A stretch of 64,000 nt of DNA from Thalassotalea sp. PP2-459 (GCF_001913705.1 NZ_MKQD01000056.1:22493-86492), one strand, 5' to 3'; shown: positions 34,432 through 45,029, numbered from the stretch's first letter. A program made the numbers and translations. Notes: a model not told the origin generated them from the letters alone.

Positions 34432-36789
34432 TTAACCTGTGATTTTTACTTTCTCGATAGGGTTTTCCAACGCGATTGCTAATACTTCTTCAATCCATTT
34501 TACGGGATGAATTGCTAAGTCAGCTTTGACATTATCTGGAATTTCTTTTAAATCACGTTCGTTATCTTTCGGGATCACTACCGTTTTTATCCCACCACGG
34601 TGAGCAGCCAACAACTTTTCCTTTAACCCACCGATTGGCAACACTTCACCACGAAGGGTAATTTCACCTGTCATCGCTACATCTGCTTTTACCGGGTTAC
34701 CCGTTAAACTTGATACTAACGCAGTGCACATACCAATACCGGCACTTGGGCCATCTTTTGGTGTTGCTCCTTCAGGTACATGCACGTGGATATCACGCTT
34801 CTCGTAAAAATCATCATTAATACGAAGCGCCTCCGTACGACTACGTACAACCGTCATCGCTGCTTGTATAGATTCTTGCATTACATCACCGAGAGAACCG
34901 GTATAACTGAGTTTGCCTTTTCCTGGTACTGAAGCGGTTTCGATAGTAAGCAACTCACCACCTACAGAGGTCCAAGCTAACCCAGTTACTAAACCAACGC
35001 GGTTCTCATCATCAGCTTTACCATAATCAAAGCGTTGCACGCCAAGAAAGTCAGCCAAGTTATCCTGTGAAATTTCGACTGATTTGACTTTTTTGTCTAG
35101 CAAAATCGTTTTAACGACCTTACGGCACAGTTTAGAAATTTCTCTTTCTAAACTACGTACGCCAGCTTCTCTTGTGTAATAACGGATAATACCAATAATT
35201 GCGCTATCTTTTACTGAAATTTCGCTGTCTTTTAAGCCATTACGTTTAATTTGTTTGGTTAACAAGTGACGTTTAGCAATATTAAGCTTTTCATCTTCGG
35301 TATAACCAGACAAACGAATAACTTCCATACGGTCAAGTAATGGTCCAGGAATATCCATGCTATTAGACGTTGCTACAAACATGACATCTGAAAGGTCGTA
35401 ATCCACTTCTAAATAATGATCATTAAAACTCGTATTTTGCTCAGGATCTAATACCTCTAACAGCGCAGAAGATGGATCTCCTCGCATATCTGACGCCATT
35501 TTATCAATTTCGTCTAATAAGAATAATGGGTTTTTCACCCCTACTTTGGCAATTTTCTGAACCAGTTTACCCGGTAATGAACCAATATATGTTCTTCTAT
35601 GACCGCGAATTTCAGCTTCGTCTCTTACACCACCTAACGCCATGCGAACATACTTACGTCCAGTTGCTTTAGCGATTGATTGCCCTAAAGAGGTTTTACC
35701 AACACCAGGAGGCCCTACTAAACATAAGATAGGCCCTTTTAACTGACTTACGCGTTGTTGAACGGCAAGATATTCGATAATGCGTTCTTTTACTTTATCA
35801 AGGCCATAGTGATCTTTTTCTAAAACTTCTTCAGCTAACGCTAAGTTTTTCTTCAATTTGCTGCGTTTCTTCCATGGAACACTTGTCATCCAATCAATAT
35901 AGCTACGCACAACGGTTGCTTCAGCTGACATTGAAGACATCATTTTGAGCTTTTGTAGTTCAGCTTGTGTTTTCTCTTTCGCCTCTTTTGGCATTTGAGC
36001 ATCTTCAATTTTTTTCGCGATTTGTTCAAGCTCATCAGGTACATCATCCATATCACCCAATTCTTTTTGAATCGCCTTCATTTGCTCATTCAAGTAATAT
36101 TCGCGCTGGCTTTTTTCCATCTGTTTTTTAACGCGAGTACGTATTTTCTTTTCAACTTGCAGAAGGTCGATTTCGCCTTCCATCAATGCCATTAGATGCT
36201 CTAATCGTTTAGCAATATCTTTAATTTCAAGCACATTTTGCTTTTCTACTAGCTTTAATGGCATATGAGCAGCCATGGTATCAGCTAATTGTTCTGCATC
36301 ATCAATGCCTGAAATTGACGTAAGTACTTCCGGTGGAATTTTCTTATTTAGCTTAACGTAACCTTCAAATTGCGAGATAGCTGAACGCACTAAAACATCT
36401 AAACTGTCTTCGTCGCTATTTTCAGCGCTTAAATATGCAATATTAGCGGTAAAGTATTGTTCTGTTTCAACAAACTCGGTAACTTCTGCTCGCCTTACCC
36501 CTTCAACTAACACTTTCACTGTGCCATCTGGCAATTTCAACATTTGTAAAATGGTAGCAACAGTGCCTGTAGCAAATACATCATTTTCGCTTGGATCATC
36601 AACTGCGGCATCTTTTTGAGCAACAAGAAAAACCTGCTTGTCGCTTTCCATTGCGATATCTAAACAGCGAATCGACTTTTCACGGCCAACAAATAAAGGA
36701 ATGACCATTTGTGGATAAACAACAACATCACGTAAGGCCAAAACGGGTACTTCATTAATTTTGCTGACAGGATTTGATTCTTCAGACAT
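34432..36789 (-). CDS. lon: ATP-dependent protease Lon
   Basis: 785 residues from the chosen start. An N-terminal LAN substrate domain (about 12-205), a coiled coil, an AAA+ domain with Walker A GPPGVGKT (about 359-366) and Walker B FLLDEIDKM (about 424-432), and a C-terminal protease domain with the catalytic Ser in KDGPSAGI (about 681) and Lys in GGLKEKLLAA (about 724). A TTG at 36810 extends the frame by 7 residues, but the ATG at 36789 has AGAGAG before it and gives the usual MSEE start. A sigma32 promoter (36842-36869) predicts heat-shock induction. Confidence 0.97.
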   Translation of the reverse strand: MSEESNPVSKINEVPVLALRDVVVYPQMVIPLFVGREKSIRCLDIAMESDKQVFLVAQKDAAVDDPSENDVFATGTVATILQMLKLPDGTVKVLVEGVRRAEVTEFVETEQYFTANIAYLSAENSDEDSLDVLVRSAISQFEGYVKLNKKIPPEVLTSISGIDDAEQLADTMAAHMPLKLVEKQNVLEIKDIAKRLEHLMALMEGEIDLLQVEKKIRTRVKKQMEKSQREYYLNEQMKAIQKELGDMDDVPDELEQIAKKIEDAQMPKEAKEKTQAELQKLKMMSSMSAEATVVRSYIDWMTSVPWKKRSKLKKNLALAEEVLEKDHYGLDKVKERIIEYLAVQQRVSQLKGPILCLVGPPGVGKTSLGQSIAKATGRKYVRMALGGVRDEAEIRGHRRTYIGSLPGKLVQKIAKVGVKNPLFLLDEIDKMASDMRGDPSSALLEVLDPEQNTSFNDHYLEVDYDLSDVMFVATSNSMDIPGPLLDRMEVIRLSGYTEDEKLNIAKRHLLTKQIKRNGLKDSEISVKDSAIIGIIRYYTREAGVRSLEREISKLCRKVVKTILLDKKVKSVEISQDNLADFLGVQRFDYGKADDENRVGLVTGLAWTSVGGELLTIETASVPGKGKLSYTGSLGDVMQESIQAAMTVVRSRTEALRINDDFYEKRDIHVHVPEGATPKDGPSAGIGMCTALVSSLTGNPVKADVAMTGEITLRGEVLPIGGLKEKLLAAHRGGIKTVVIPKDNERDLKEIPDNVKADLAIHPVKWIEEVLAIALENPIEKVKITG

Positions 36790-36841
36790 CGGGGACTCTC
36801 TTAAATGCAAAAATCTTAGGTGTTAATCTTTAGTAAAAACT

Positions 36842-36869
36842 ATATGGGGTTATTCGCAACGCTTTCAAC
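36842..36869 (-). promoter_or_regulatory. Heat-shock (sigma32) promoter of lon
   Basis: On the minus strand GTTGAAA (36869-36863), 13 bases, CCCCATAT (36849-36842). This closely matches the sigma32 consensus CTTGAAA / CCCCATnT. The predicted leader is about 47 nt, ending at the lon ATG. Confidence 0.85.
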
Positions 36870-36956
36870 AATTAGTTGAAAAAAAGCAAATGTTCGTACA
36901 ATAAACACACAACATAGTTCTATAATGCAGTTTTTTCACGGATAATTTTTAAAAGA

Positions 36957-36986
36957 TAAAAAAAAGAGTACCGAAGTACTCTTTTC
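36957..36986 (-). terminator. Terminator of clpX
   Basis: AAAAGAGTAC/GTACTCTTTT stem of 10 bp with a 4-base loop, followed by a run of T on the minus strand, 14 bp after the clpX stop. It separates clpX from lon. Confidence 0.87.
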
Positions 36987-36999
36987 AATCCATCACTAA

Positions 37000-38280
37000 T
37001 TAACTATCAGATGCAGCTTTATCTTGCGCAGACTCATATATCACAATAGGCTTAGACTCACCTTTGATGACGGTTTCATCTAATACAACTTTTGTTGCGT
37101 TTTCCATCGTTGGTAGTTCATACATCGTATCAAGTAAAACACCTTCAACGATCGAACGTAGCCCTCGAGCACCTGTTTTACGTACCATTGCTTTATTTGC
37201 AATCGCTTGTAAGGCATCTTTTCTAAACTCTAATTCAACACCTTCCATGTCGAATAATGCTGAATATTGCTTGGTTAACGCATTTTTTGGTTCTTGTAGT
37301 ATTTGGATCAATGCACTTTCATCAAGTTCACTTAATGTTGCTACAACCGGTAATCGACCGATGAACTCAGGAATTAAACCATATTTAACTAAATCTTCTG
37401 GCTCAACTTCTTGAAAGCGTTCAGTCAATGACTTCTTACTATCAGTTGCTTTAACTTCAACACCAAAGCCAATGCCAGCACCTGTATCACAACGCTGTTC
37501 AATCACTTTATCTAAGCCCGCAAATGCACCGCCACAAATAAATAGAATCTTAGAGGTATCAACCTGCAAAAACTCTTGTTGAGGGTGTTTACGACCACCT
37601 TGTGGAGGCACAGAAGCAACAGTACCTTCTATTAGTTTCAATAATGCTTGTTGTACACCTTCACCTGACACATCACGCGTAATAGACGGATTATCAGACT
37701 TGCGAGATATTTTATCGATTTCATCGATATAAACGATACCACGTTGTGCCTTTTCAACATCATAATCACATTTTTGCAGTAACTTCTGAATGATGTTTTC
37801 AACGTCTTCACCTACGTAACCGGCTTCGGTTAACGTAGTTGCATCTGCCATAGTGAAAGGTACATCAAGTAAGCGAGCTAATGTTTCAGCAAGTAACGTT
37901 TTACCACTACCTGTAGGCCCAATCAGCAAAATATTACTTTTGCCTAATTCAACGCCATTGTGAGAATCGCCATTACGTAAACGCTTATAATGATTATAAA
38001 CCGCTACCGACAGCACCTTTTTAGCATGCTCCTGTCCGATAACATAATCATCAAGGCTTTCTCTTATTTCTACTGGTGAAGGTAAACTTTCTTTTTCTTG
38101 CTTAGGAGAAATTTCTTTAATTTCTTCTCGGATGATGTCGTTACATAACTCAACACATTCGTCGCAAATAAACACCGAAGGGCCTGCAATTAACTTACGC
38201 ACTTCATGTTGGCTTTTACCACAAAACGAACAATATAATAACTTGCCGTTTTCACCGTCACCTTTTTTAATATCGGTCAT
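37000..38280 (-). CDS. clpX: ClpXP protease ATPase subunit ClpX
   Basis: 426 residues. The N-terminal zinc-binding domain has Cys17, Cys20, Cys39 and Cys42. The AAA+ domain has Walker A GPTGSGKT (about 120-127), Walker [10 protein letters not shown] (about 184-192), the pore-loop GYVGED (about 154-159) and the RKH loop in GGRKHPQQ. It unfolds tagged substrates and feeds ClpP. It follows clpP by 83 bp, the standard tig-clpP-clpX order. Confidence 0.98.
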   Translation of the reverse strand: MTDIKKGDGENGKLLYCSFCGKSQHEVRKLIAGPSVFICDECVELCNDIIREEIKEISPKQEKESLPSPVEIRESLDDYVIGQEHAKKVLSVAVYNHYKRLRNGDSHNGVELGKSNILLIGPTGSGKTLLAETLARLLDVPFTMADATTLTEAGYVGEDVENIIQKLLQKCDYDVEKAQRGIVYIDEIDKISRKSDNPSITRDVSGEGVQQALLKLIEGTVASVPPQGGRKHPQQEFLQVDTSKILFICGGAFAGLDKVIEQRCDTGAGIGFGVEVKATDSKKSLTERFQEVEPEDLVKYGLIPEFIGRLPVVATLSELDESALIQILQEPKNALTKQYSALFDMEGVELEFRKDALQAIANKAMVRKTGARGLRSIVEGVLLDTMYELPTMENATKVVLDETVIKGESKPIVIYESAQDKAASDS

Positions 38281-38363
38281 ACGGTACCTCTAAATTATTC
38301 AATATCTATATTATAAGTATTTCACAAAATAAGCAGATCTCAATGTCTATACTTACTTTAGTG

Positions 38364-39005
38364 TTACTTTTCGGCTCTTCGTTCAAATATGGAGTCAACT
38401 AATCCATAATCAACTGCTGCTTGCGCACTTAAGAAGTTATCACGATCAGTATCTACCGATACTTTCTCGAGTGGCTGCCCTGTATGTTCAGCCATCAAAC
38501 GATTCATTTTTTCTTTAATGGTCAAAATTTCTTTCGCATGAATTTCAAAATCAGAAGCTTGACCTTGAAAACCGCCTAAAGGCTGATGGATCATAACACG
38601 TGAGTTAGGTAAACAGTAACGTTTCCCCTTAGCGCCACCAGATAACAAGAATGCCCCCATGCTCGCCGCTTGGCCAACACACACAGTGCTAACATCAGGA
38701 CGAATGAACTTCATGGTGTCATAAATAGCCATACCCGCTGTTACTGAACCGCCTGGCGAATTAATGTATAAAAAAATGTCTTTTTCTGCGCTTTCCGATT
38801 CTAAAAAAAGCATTTGTGCGACAATCAGGTTAGCCATGTGGTCTTCAACCTGGCCGCATAAAAAGATTACGCGCTCTTTGAGCAAACGAGAATAAATATC
38901 ATAAGAACGCTCACCCTTTGCTGTTTGTTCAACAACCATTGGGACTAAGGCGCTTTCAATTTGGCTATTCGTACTTTGAGATTTAGTAAGAGAAGTGATC
39001 AACAC
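38364..39005 (-). CDS. clpP: ATP-dependent Clp protease proteolytic subunit
   Basis: 213 residues. The catalytic triad is Ser115 in GQAASMGAF, His140 in MIHQPLGG and Asp189 in DRDNFLSA. The N-terminus is slightly longer than the mature form and includes a propeptide as in E. coli. Start is GTG with AAGGA four bases upstream. A hairpin with a T-tract lies between tig and clpP, just before this ribosome site. Confidence 0.97.
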   Translation of the reverse strand: MLITSLTKSQSTNSQIESALVPMVVEQTAKGERSYDIYSRLLKERVIFLCGQVEDHMANLIVAQMLFLESESAEKDIFLYINSPGGSVTAGMAIYDTMKFIRPDVSTVCVGQAASMGAFLLSGGAKGKRYCLPNSRVMIHQPLGGFQGQASDFEIHAKEILTIKEKMNRLMAEHTGQPLEKVSVDTDRDNFLSAQAAVDYGLVDSIFERRAEK

Positions 39006-39014
39006 GATTTCCTT

Positions 39015-39053
39015 TTAAAAAAAATGGCTCATATGTTTCCATACAAGCCATTT
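39015..39053 (-). terminator. Terminator or attenuator between tig and clpP
   Basis: On the minus strand AAATGGCT...AGCCATTT with inner pairs TGTATG/CATATG closes a GAAA tetraloop, about 14 bp in all, and is followed by eight T residues. The clpP ribosome site begins immediately after, so read-through rather than full stop may set the clpP level. Confidence 0.7.
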
Positions 39054-39087
39054 AAGCTATTGCGTGAACTATTGTCAATCAAAAAGC

Positions 39088-40395
39088 TTATTTAGCTTCC
39101 GGATTCATAATATCTTTGAAGTTAGATTTCTTGTCTTTTACCTTTGCACCAGCAAGTAAAACTTCAACGGCTTGTTCTTCAAGCGCTACGTTTTGCATTT
39201 GCTGATTCATTTCTTGGTTAGACTTGTAGTATTCAATCACTTCTTGTGGATCTTCATAAGCAGAGGCTGCAGATTCAATCAACTCAGTGACTTTAGCTTC
39301 GTCTACTTTTAATTCATTTTGCTTGATAACTTCACCAAGTAATAAACCTACTTTAACACGACGCTCAGCTTGTTCTTGGAACATTTCAGCTGGTAGTTCA
39401 GGTAAGTTTTTAGGGTCCATTTGACCACCAAAACGTTGTAAAGCTTGTTGACGAAGTACATCAATTTCTTGAGCAACTAATGACTGTGGTAAGTCAACGC
39501 TGTTAGTTTCAAGTAAGCCATTGATCACTTGCTCTTTCACTTTCGTTTTTACCGCTTGTGAAAGTTCACGAGCCATGTTTTTGCTTACTTCATCACGAAG
39601 TGCATCTACACCACCATCTTCAACACCGAATAGCTTAGCAAATTCGTCATCAATTTTTGGTAATACTGGGCCTTCAGTTTTATGCACTTTGATGTCAAAT
39701 TCAGCTTCTTTGCCCTTTAAGTTTTCAGCATGATAATCATCAGGGAAAGTCACAGAAATTGTTTTTTCTTCATCAACTTTCATACCCGTGATTTCTTTTT
39801 CGAAACCAGGGATCATACGGCCAGCACCAAGTTCTAATTCAAAACCTTCAGCTTTACCACCTTCAAATTCTTCACCATTAACGCGGCCTAAGAAATCAAT
39901 CGTTAGTTTATCGCCTTTCTTAGTTTTACGCTTATTTTCTTTCCACGTTTGGTGTTGTTTCTGTAACGTGACAAACATTTCATCAATGTCTTTGTCTGTT
40001 ACATCAACATCAGGACGCTCAACGGTAATTTTATCTAAATCTTTTAATTCAACTTCTGGATAAACTTCGAACGTTGCTTCAAATTCTAGATCTTGACCAT
40101 CTTCATTACTTTTAGCAACGAATTGAGGACGACCTGCAGGGTTAATTTTTTCAGCAACAATCGCTTCTACGAAATTACGTTGCATTACTTCACCAGCGAT
40201 TTCTTGGCGTACAGCTTTACCGTAACGCTTTTGAATAACAGAAGGTGGAACCTTACCAGGACGGAAACCATTGATCTTTTGTGTCTTCGCAATATGACGA
40301 AGACGGTTTTTTACTTCAACGTCTACTTTCTCTGCAGGAACTGAAATCGTTAATTTACGTTCCAAACCTTTTGTAGTCTCAACTGAAACTTGCAT
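39088..40395 (-). CDS. tig: Trigger factor
   Basis: 435 residues. Ribosome-bound chaperone and prolyl isomerase. The ribosome-binding signature [17 protein letters not shown] is at about 43-59, the FKBP-like PPIase domain at about 155-245 ([21 protein letters not shown]), and the helical C-terminal chaperone domain follows. First gene of the tig-clpP-clpX quality-control cluster. A candidate promoter is at 40552-40580. Confidence 0.98.
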   Translation of the reverse strand: MQVSVETTKGLERKLTISVPAEKVDVEVKNRLRHIAKTQKINGFRPGKVPPSVIQKRYGKAVRQEIAGEVMQRNFVEAIVAEKINPAGRPQFVAKSNEDGQDLEFEATFEVYPEVELKDLDKITVERPDVDVTDKDIDEMFVTLQKQHQTWKENKRKTKKGDKLTIDFLGRVNGEEFEGGKAEGFELELGAGRMIPGFEKEITGMKVDEEKTISVTFPDDYHAENLKGKEAEFDIKVHKTEGPVLPKIDDEFAKLFGVEDGGVDALRDEVSKNMARELSQAVKTKVKEQVINGLLETNSVDLPQSLVAQEIDVLRQQALQRFGGQMDPKNLPELPAEMFQEQAERRVKVGLLLGEVIKQNELKVDEAKVTELIESAASAYEDPQEVIEYYKSNQEMNQQMQNVALEEQAVEVLLAGAKVKDKKSNFKDIMNPEAK

Positions 40396-40980
40396 TTACA
40401 TACCTCAATATTTAGTACTTTGTAGCACTTTCAAAAATGCATCTATATTCTGAGCAACAAGCTTTCTTGTTGTTCGAAACCTATCTGATGACTAGCTAGG
40501 CTCGAAATAAATCCGAATCAAAGATGAATAGATTAAAAATAATGACGCGAAATTATAGCGGCGCTTTTAGCCAGAGTCGAGAGCTCTAAGCAATTAATTT
40601 TTGAACGGTGAAGCAAATTACTTTAAATTGCCCCCAACCCCAGAAAAAATAAAGGATTTATTAACATTCATTCAATTTAGAAAAAATCATTTTTATACAA
40701 GTTATCAACTTATTTCCATTTATTGAACCAACAGGAATCAGTCAAAAGCGGTTTTCGTAGAAATCATTGATATGAAAAGTGAATAGATTTGGGGTGCATT
40801 GAACTTTCGAGTACGAATTTCGTACGAATTAAACATGTTCGAAGGACAGCGTACATTTAATTTTTCTACGGGGAATCCATATAAGACCCTAGTGAATATT
40901 AAAATATCTAACTAGCACTGCATCAATAATACTAATAGCTTAGAAGGTGTTAACTAAATGCGATATCAATAAGGAAAAGT
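40396..40980. other. 585-bp non-coding region upstream of tig
   Basis: Contains the tig leader with a perfect hairpin CAACAAG/CTTGTTG (about 40456-40473), the candidate tig promoter (40552-40580) and then AT-rich DNA with a small palindrome around GTACGAATTTCGTAC (40812-40826). No gene, tRNA or riboswitch recognised. The RtT-like array starts at its right end. Confidence 0.55.
40552..40580 (-). promoter_or_regulatory. Candidate sigma70 promoter of tig
   Basis: On the minus strand TCGACT (40580-40575), 17 bases, perfect -10 TATAAT (40557-40552). Predicts a leader of about 150 nt before tig. Confidence 0.5.
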
Positions 40981-41393
40981 GTCGGTGATGCAAGATTACT
41001 CCGTACATTCTGTACTTCACCTTTCGGGTCGCACTTCGTGCGTTCAAAATTGTTCCAGACTTTGTATTCCGTACATCCTGTACTCCACCCTTCGGGCCGC
41101 ACTACGTGCGTTCAAAATTGTTCCAGACAATTTTGTCGACTTGCTTCGCAAGTTCTCATCTGATTTACAGGAGGCAGAGGAACACGAAAGTTGTTGATAT
41201 TTATTCTAACATAGAGAAATTGGTCGGTGATGCAAGATTATTCCGTACATCCTGTACTTCACCCTTCGGGTCGCACTTCGTGCGTTCAAAATTGTTCCAG
41301 ACAATTTTGTCGACTTGCTTCGCAAGTTCTCATCTGATTTATAGGTGGCAGAGGAACACGAAAGTTGTTGATATTTATCTAACATAGAGAAAT
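40981..41393 (-). repeat. RtT-like tandem repeats after tRNA-Pro
   Basis: Directly after the CCA of the last tRNA-Pro gene (minus strand) come three copies of one unit. Copy 1 (41393-41221, 173 bp) is complete and ends with AATCTTGCATCACCGACCA, identical to the last 19 nt of the tRNA. Copy 2 (41220 to about 41066) lacks that tRNA part. Copy 3 (about 41065-40981) lacks its first half but again ends with the tRNA-like segment. On the RNA strand each full unit folds into a row of hairpins: ACTTGC-gaa-GCAAGT, CAAAATTGT-5-ACAATTTTG, CGCAC-gaa-GTGCG, ACCC-gaa-GGGT, GTAC-5-GTAC. Same architecture as the tyrT-linked RtT repeats of E. coli. Confidence 0.8.
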
Positions 41394-41470
41394 TGGTCGG
41401 TGATGCAAGATTCGAACTTGCGACCCCTTGGACCCAAACCAAGTGCGCTACCAAGCTGCGCTAATCACCG
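41394..41470 (-). tRNA. tRNA-Pro (UGG), copy 2
   Basis: 77 nt with encoded CCA. Cloverleaf with acceptor stem CGGTGAT/ATCACCG, anticodon stem CTTGG/CCAAG, anticodon TGG, and T-loop TTCGAAT. Last tRNA of the operon and identical to the copy exactly 300 bp upstream. RtT-like repeats follow directly. Confidence 0.97.
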
Positions 41471-41478
41471 ACGAGAAA

Positions 41479-41555
41479 TGGGGTGGCTAATGGGACTTGA
41501 ACCCACGACAACCGGAATCACAATCCGGGGCTCTACCAACTGAGCTATAGCCACC
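41479..41555 (-). tRNA. tRNA-His (GUG)
   Basis: Cloverleaf with acceptor stem GTGGCTA/TAGCCAC, the extra 5' G (position -1) facing discriminator C73 that marks tRNA-His, anticodon GTG, and encoded CCA. Lies 8 bp before the second tRNA-Pro. Confidence 0.97.
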
Positions 41556-41562
41556 ACAGGAA

Positions 41563-41639
<77 letters not shown>

Positions 41640-41693
41640 ACATGACCTACAAGTGCGTTTTTAAATTTAACAGTATTTTGAAAAATTTAAAAG

Positions 41694-41770
41694 TGGTCGG
41701 TGATGCAAGATTCGAACTTGCGACCCCTTGGACCCAAACCAAGTGCGCTACCAAGCTGCGCTAATCACCG
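41694..41770 (-). tRNA. tRNA-Pro (UGG), copy 1
   Basis: First tRNA of the operon, identical over all 77 nt to the copy at 41394-41470. Anticodon TGG, encoded CCA. A promoter with GC-rich discriminator lies 40 bp upstream. Confidence 0.97.
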
Positions 41771-41809
41771 ACATTTTGTTAAAAACACGCTTGCTTTCAA
41801 CGGGTGCGG

Positions 41810-41838
41810 ATATTACCGAGTTGCCCTTTGCTCGTCAA
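41810..41838 (-). promoter_or_regulatory. Promoter of the tRNA operon
   Basis: On the minus strand TTGACG (41838-41833), 17 bases, TAATAT (41815-41810), followed by a GC-rich discriminator CCGCACCC, which is typical of stable-RNA promoters under stringent control. Confidence 0.8.
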
Positions 41839-42051
41839 ACGTTTTTTAATAAAAATTACGTGTTCGGTCACTTTTACAGCAAACCAAGATTATTTGACAG
41901 CTATTTGCTTAAAAAGTAGCTAAAAGTTGAGTTTTACAAATAAAAACTAACTTAGTCAAAATGAATACAATATATCAACGAATAGCATCTACACCTGCTA
42001 AGTAAAATATGCGAAAATGTCGACGTTTTTAATCTAATCTTCCTAGGAATT

Positions 42052-42909
42052 ATGACTGCATCTCTCATTGACGGCAAAAAAATTGCGCAACAACTCAGAA
42101 CTTCTGTAAAGGCAAAAGTAGAACAGCGCGTTTCACAAGGCTTGCGTGCGCCTGGTTTAGCGGTGATTTTAGTGGGCAAAGATCCTGCTTCTGAAGTCTA
42201 CGTTGGTAGCAAACGTCGTGCTTGTGAAGAAGTCGGTTTTGTATCTCGTTCATATGACTTACCAGAAACGACCTCAGAAGATGAACTTTTATCTCTTGTT
42301 AGAGAATTAAATAGTGATGATGAAATAGATGGCATTTTAGTGCAATTACCCTTACCAGAAGGGTTAGATGCTAATTTAGTGATAGAAACCATTGCGCCAC
42401 ATAAAGATGTTGACGGTTTTCACCCATCAAATGTAGGTAAATTAGCGCTAAGACAACCTGGTCTTCGTCCTTGTACACCAAAAGGGATAATGACCTTATT
42501 CGAATCTACTGGCGTTCATCCTCACGGTTTAGACGCACTAGTAGTGGGTGCCTCTAATATTGTTGGTAGACCGATGACTCTTGAGTTATTACTAGCTGGC
42601 TGTACGGTTACCACCACCCATCGTTTTACAAAAAACTTAGAAACAAAAGTACGTAACGCTGACTTATTGGTAGTTGCAGTTGGAAAGCCCGCTTTTATAC
42701 CTGGTGAATGGATAAAAGAAGACGCTATCGTGATTGATGTTGGTATTAATCGTTTAAGTAACGGTACGTTGGTCGGTGACGTTGAGTTTGACGTAGCAAA
42801 AAATAAAGCGGCTTTTATTACCCCTGTACCTGGCGGTGTTGGTCCAATGACGGTAGCAAGTTTGATTGAAAACACACTCATCGCTTGTGAAGAATTTAGC
42901 CAAGCATAA
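42052..42909 (+). CDS. folD: Methylenetetrahydrofolate dehydrogenase/cyclohydrolase
   Basis: 285 residues. Bifunctional enzyme that interconverts 5,10-methylene-, methenyl- and 10-formyl-THF. The catalytic region [13 protein letters not shown] (about 50-62, with the Lys), [11 protein letters not shown] (about 98-108) and the C-terminal [12 protein letters not shown] (about 262-273) are intact, with the dinucleotide-binding [11 protein letters not shown] at about 164-174. Monocistronic; divergent from the tRNA operon and convergent with cysS across a terminator. Confidence 0.97.
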   Translation: MTASLIDGKKIAQQLRTSVKAKVEQRVSQGLRAPGLAVILVGKDPASEVYVGSKRRACEEVGFVSRSYDLPETTSEDELLSLVRELNSDDEIDGILVQLPLPEGLDANLVIETIAPHKDVDGFHPSNVGKLALRQPGLRPCTPKGIMTLFESTGVHPHGLDALVVGASNIVGRPMTLELLLAGCTVTTTHRFTKNLETKVRNADLLVVAVGKPAFIPGEWIKEDAIVIDVGINRLSNGTLVGDVEFDVAKNKAAFITPVPGGVGPMTVASLIENTLIACEEFSQA

Positions 42910-42922
42910 AATATCAGACATT

Positions 42923-42959
42923 AAAAAAGCCCGGTTAACTATTGTTAGTCGGGCTTTTT
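42923..42959. terminator. Bidirectional terminator between folD and cysS
   Basis: AAAAAGCCCG...CGGGCTTTTT stem of 10 bp with a partly paired loop, A- and T-runs on both sides. Confidence 0.82.
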
Positions 42960-42981
42960 ATTATCAAATACAATGCTACGT

Positions 42982-44385
42982 TTAGCCTTTACGCCACGTT
43001 GTTTTGCCTGCGCTATCTTCTAGTATGATGTTCATCGCTTTTAACTTATCGCGTGCTTCATCAGCAAGCGCCCAGTTTTTATCTGCACGTGCTTGATTAC
43101 GTTGAGCGATTAATGCTTCAATGACAGCAATTTCATCGTCATTCTCGCTGCCTTTAAGAAAAAGCTCTGGGTCAAGTTGAAATAAACCTAAGACTCCACC
43201 CAATGTTTTTAAAGTGAAAGCCAATTGTTTAGCTTTTACTTCATCGTTTTTCTTAGCTACATTTAGCTCTTTAGCAATATAAAACAAAGCAGATAGTGCT
43301 TCCGGAGTATTGAAATCATCGTCCATAGCATTTTTGAACCAAATGACAGCGTCGTTGTTACAATCGAGCTCAGTTTCTAGATCAAATACTTGATTTTCAT
43401 TAATTTCAACATCACGTAATGCCGTATATATACGTTCAACAGATGCACGTGCTTGCTCTAAATTTTCCGTCGAATAATTTAGTTGGCTACGGTAATGTCC
43501 CGTGGTTAAAAAGAAACGTGTGGTTTCTGCATCATACTGTTTCAATACATCACGAATGGTAAAAAAGTTACCAAGAGATTTAGACATTTTCTCTTGATCG
43601 ACCTGTACCATACCGGTATGCATCCAGTAATTTACATAGGGTGTATCTAATGCACAGCAGCTTTGCGCTATTTCGTTTTCATGATGTGGAAACTGTAAAT
43701 CAGAGCCACCACCATGAATATCAAAGTGTTTGCCTAGTTCTTTCGCATTCATTGCAGAACATTCGATGTGCCAACCAGGGCGACCTGCGCCCCATGGTGA
43801 ATCCCAACTAGGCTCTTCTGGTTTTGCCGTTTTCCACAAAACAAAGTCTAACGGATTACGTTTAGTAGTATCTACGTCAACACGAGAGCCCGCTTGCAAC
43901 TGTTCTAAATTTTGGCCACTAAGCTGTCCATATTCAGCAAAGCTTGACACATCAAACAATACATCCCCGCTTTCGGCAACATATGCATGTTTCTTGGCGA
44001 CCAATGAATCAATCATGTCAATAATTTCAGCCATGTGCGTTGTTACACGAGGCTCTAAATCAGGGCGAAGAATATTTAACGCATCAAAATCTTCATGCAT
44101 ATAGCCAATGGTACGCTCAGTAAGTGCTTCTGGCGTTTCATTGTTTTCAATAGCACGTTTAATGATTTTATCTTCCACATCAGTAATGTTGCGTACGTAG
44201 TTCACGTCATACCCAGAAAATCTCAGGTAACGTACAATATTGTCAAAACTAATATACGTTCTACCATGACCAATGTGGCACAAGTCATAAACCGTACAAC
44301 CACAAACATACAATCCTACTTTACCTTGGTTAATCGGGGTAAATGTTTCCTTTTCACGGGTAAGTGTGTTGTACATTTGTAACAT
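42982..44385 (-). CDS. cysS: Cysteinyl-tRNA synthetase
   Basis: 467 residues, class Ia synthetase. HIGH motif at 37-40 (CHIGHGRTY), KMSKS at about 269-273 (EKMSKSLGN), and zinc ligands Cys28 in YVCGCTVYD plus the later [11 protein letters not shown] cysteine and HHENE segment. The C-terminal tRNA-binding region is full length. Divergent from ppiB with a 139-bp gap, an arrangement also seen in E. coli. Confidence 0.98.
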   Translation of the reverse strand: MLQMYNTLTREKETFTPINQGKVGLYVCGCTVYDLCHIGHGRTYISFDNIVRYLRFSGYDVNYVRNITDVEDKIIKRAIENNETPEALTERTIGYMHEDFDALNILRPDLEPRVTTHMAEIIDMIDSLVAKKHAYVAESGDVLFDVSSFAEYGQLSGQNLEQLQAGSRVDVDTTKRNPLDFVLWKTAKPEEPSWDSPWGAGRPGWHIECSAMNAKELGKHFDIHGGGSDLQFPHHENEIAQSCCALDTPYVNYWMHTGMVQVDQEKMSKSLGNFFTIRDVLKQYDAETTRFFLTTGHYRSQLNYSTENLEQARASVERIYTALRDVEINENQVFDLETELDCNNDAVIWFKNAMDDDFNTPEALSALFYIAKELNVAKKNDEVKAKQLAFTLKTLGGVLGLFQLDPELFLKGSENDDEIAVIEALIAQRNQARADKNWALADEARDKLKAMNIILEDSAGKTTWRKG

Positions 44386-44524
44386 GAGGTTTTCTGACTC
44401 CTGATCAGTAGGTTTATTTAAGCATCGGCATTGTAACTGAACTTAGTATTATAATCACCACTTCCCTTTACAGATTTAGCCATTAGGTTACAATCCTTCC
44501 ACAAACTTTATCAGAGATAAAAAT

Positions 44525-45016
44525 ATGATCACTTTTCAAACTTCTTTAGGCGATATCAAAATTGAATTGAACTTCGATAAAGCGCCTGTTACTGCAAAAA
44601 ATTTCGAACAATACGCTAAAGATGGCTTTTATAATGGCACTATCTTTCATCGCGTAATCAAAGGTTTTATGGCGCAAGGCGGTGGCTTTGCTTCAGGCAT
44701 GGAAGAAAAAGAAAGCGGCGAAAGTATTGAAAATGAAGCCAACAACGGTTTATCAAATACACGTGGTACGTTAGCCATGGCACGTACACAAGACCCGCAT
44801 TCAGCATCTGCACAGTTTTTTATTAACCTAACAGATAACGATTTTCTTAATTTTAAAAACGAGACCGTTCAAGGTTGGGGATACTGCGTATTCGGTGAAG
44901 TTGTTGAAGGTATGGATATTGTTGACAAAATGACACTCGTTGAAACAGGTCGCTTTGGCTTCCATGATGATGTACCAAAAGATGAAATTATTATTAACGA
45001 TACAATCGTTGAGTAA
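44525..45016 (+). CDS. ppiB: Cytosolic peptidyl-prolyl isomerase B (cyclophilin)
   Basis: 163 residues. Cyclophilin fold with the active-site segment [15 protein letters not shown] (about 35-49) and [17 protein letters not shown] (about 82-98). No signal peptide, so cytosolic PpiB rather than PpiA. lpxH begins 13 bp downstream, likely the same operon. Confidence 0.96.
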   Translation: MITFQTSLGDIKIELNFDKAPVTAKNFEQYAKDGFYNGTIFHRVIKGFMAQGGGFASGMEEKESGESIENEANNGLSNTRGTLAMARTQDPHSASAQFFINLTDNDFLNFKNETVQGWGYCVFGEVVEGMDIVDKMTLVETGRFGFHDDVPKDEIIINDTIVE

Positions 45017-45029
45017 CATTAGTTAACGT

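Noticed and set aside
34425..34439. Palindrome CAGGT-ACCTG over the lon stop codon as a terminator
   Set aside because: Stem only 5 bp and the T-run is too far downstream on the minus strand.
40981..41393. Repeats as a CRISPR array or as a phage attachment site
   Set aside because: Units are about 173 bp without unique spacers, so not CRISPR. The 19-bp tRNA copies could be att-like, but no integrase or foreign genes lie between them.
40979..41454. ORFs on both strands across the RtT-like repeats and tRNA-Pro
   Set aside because: They read through hairpin repeats and a tRNA gene; repeats and tRNA explain the sequence.
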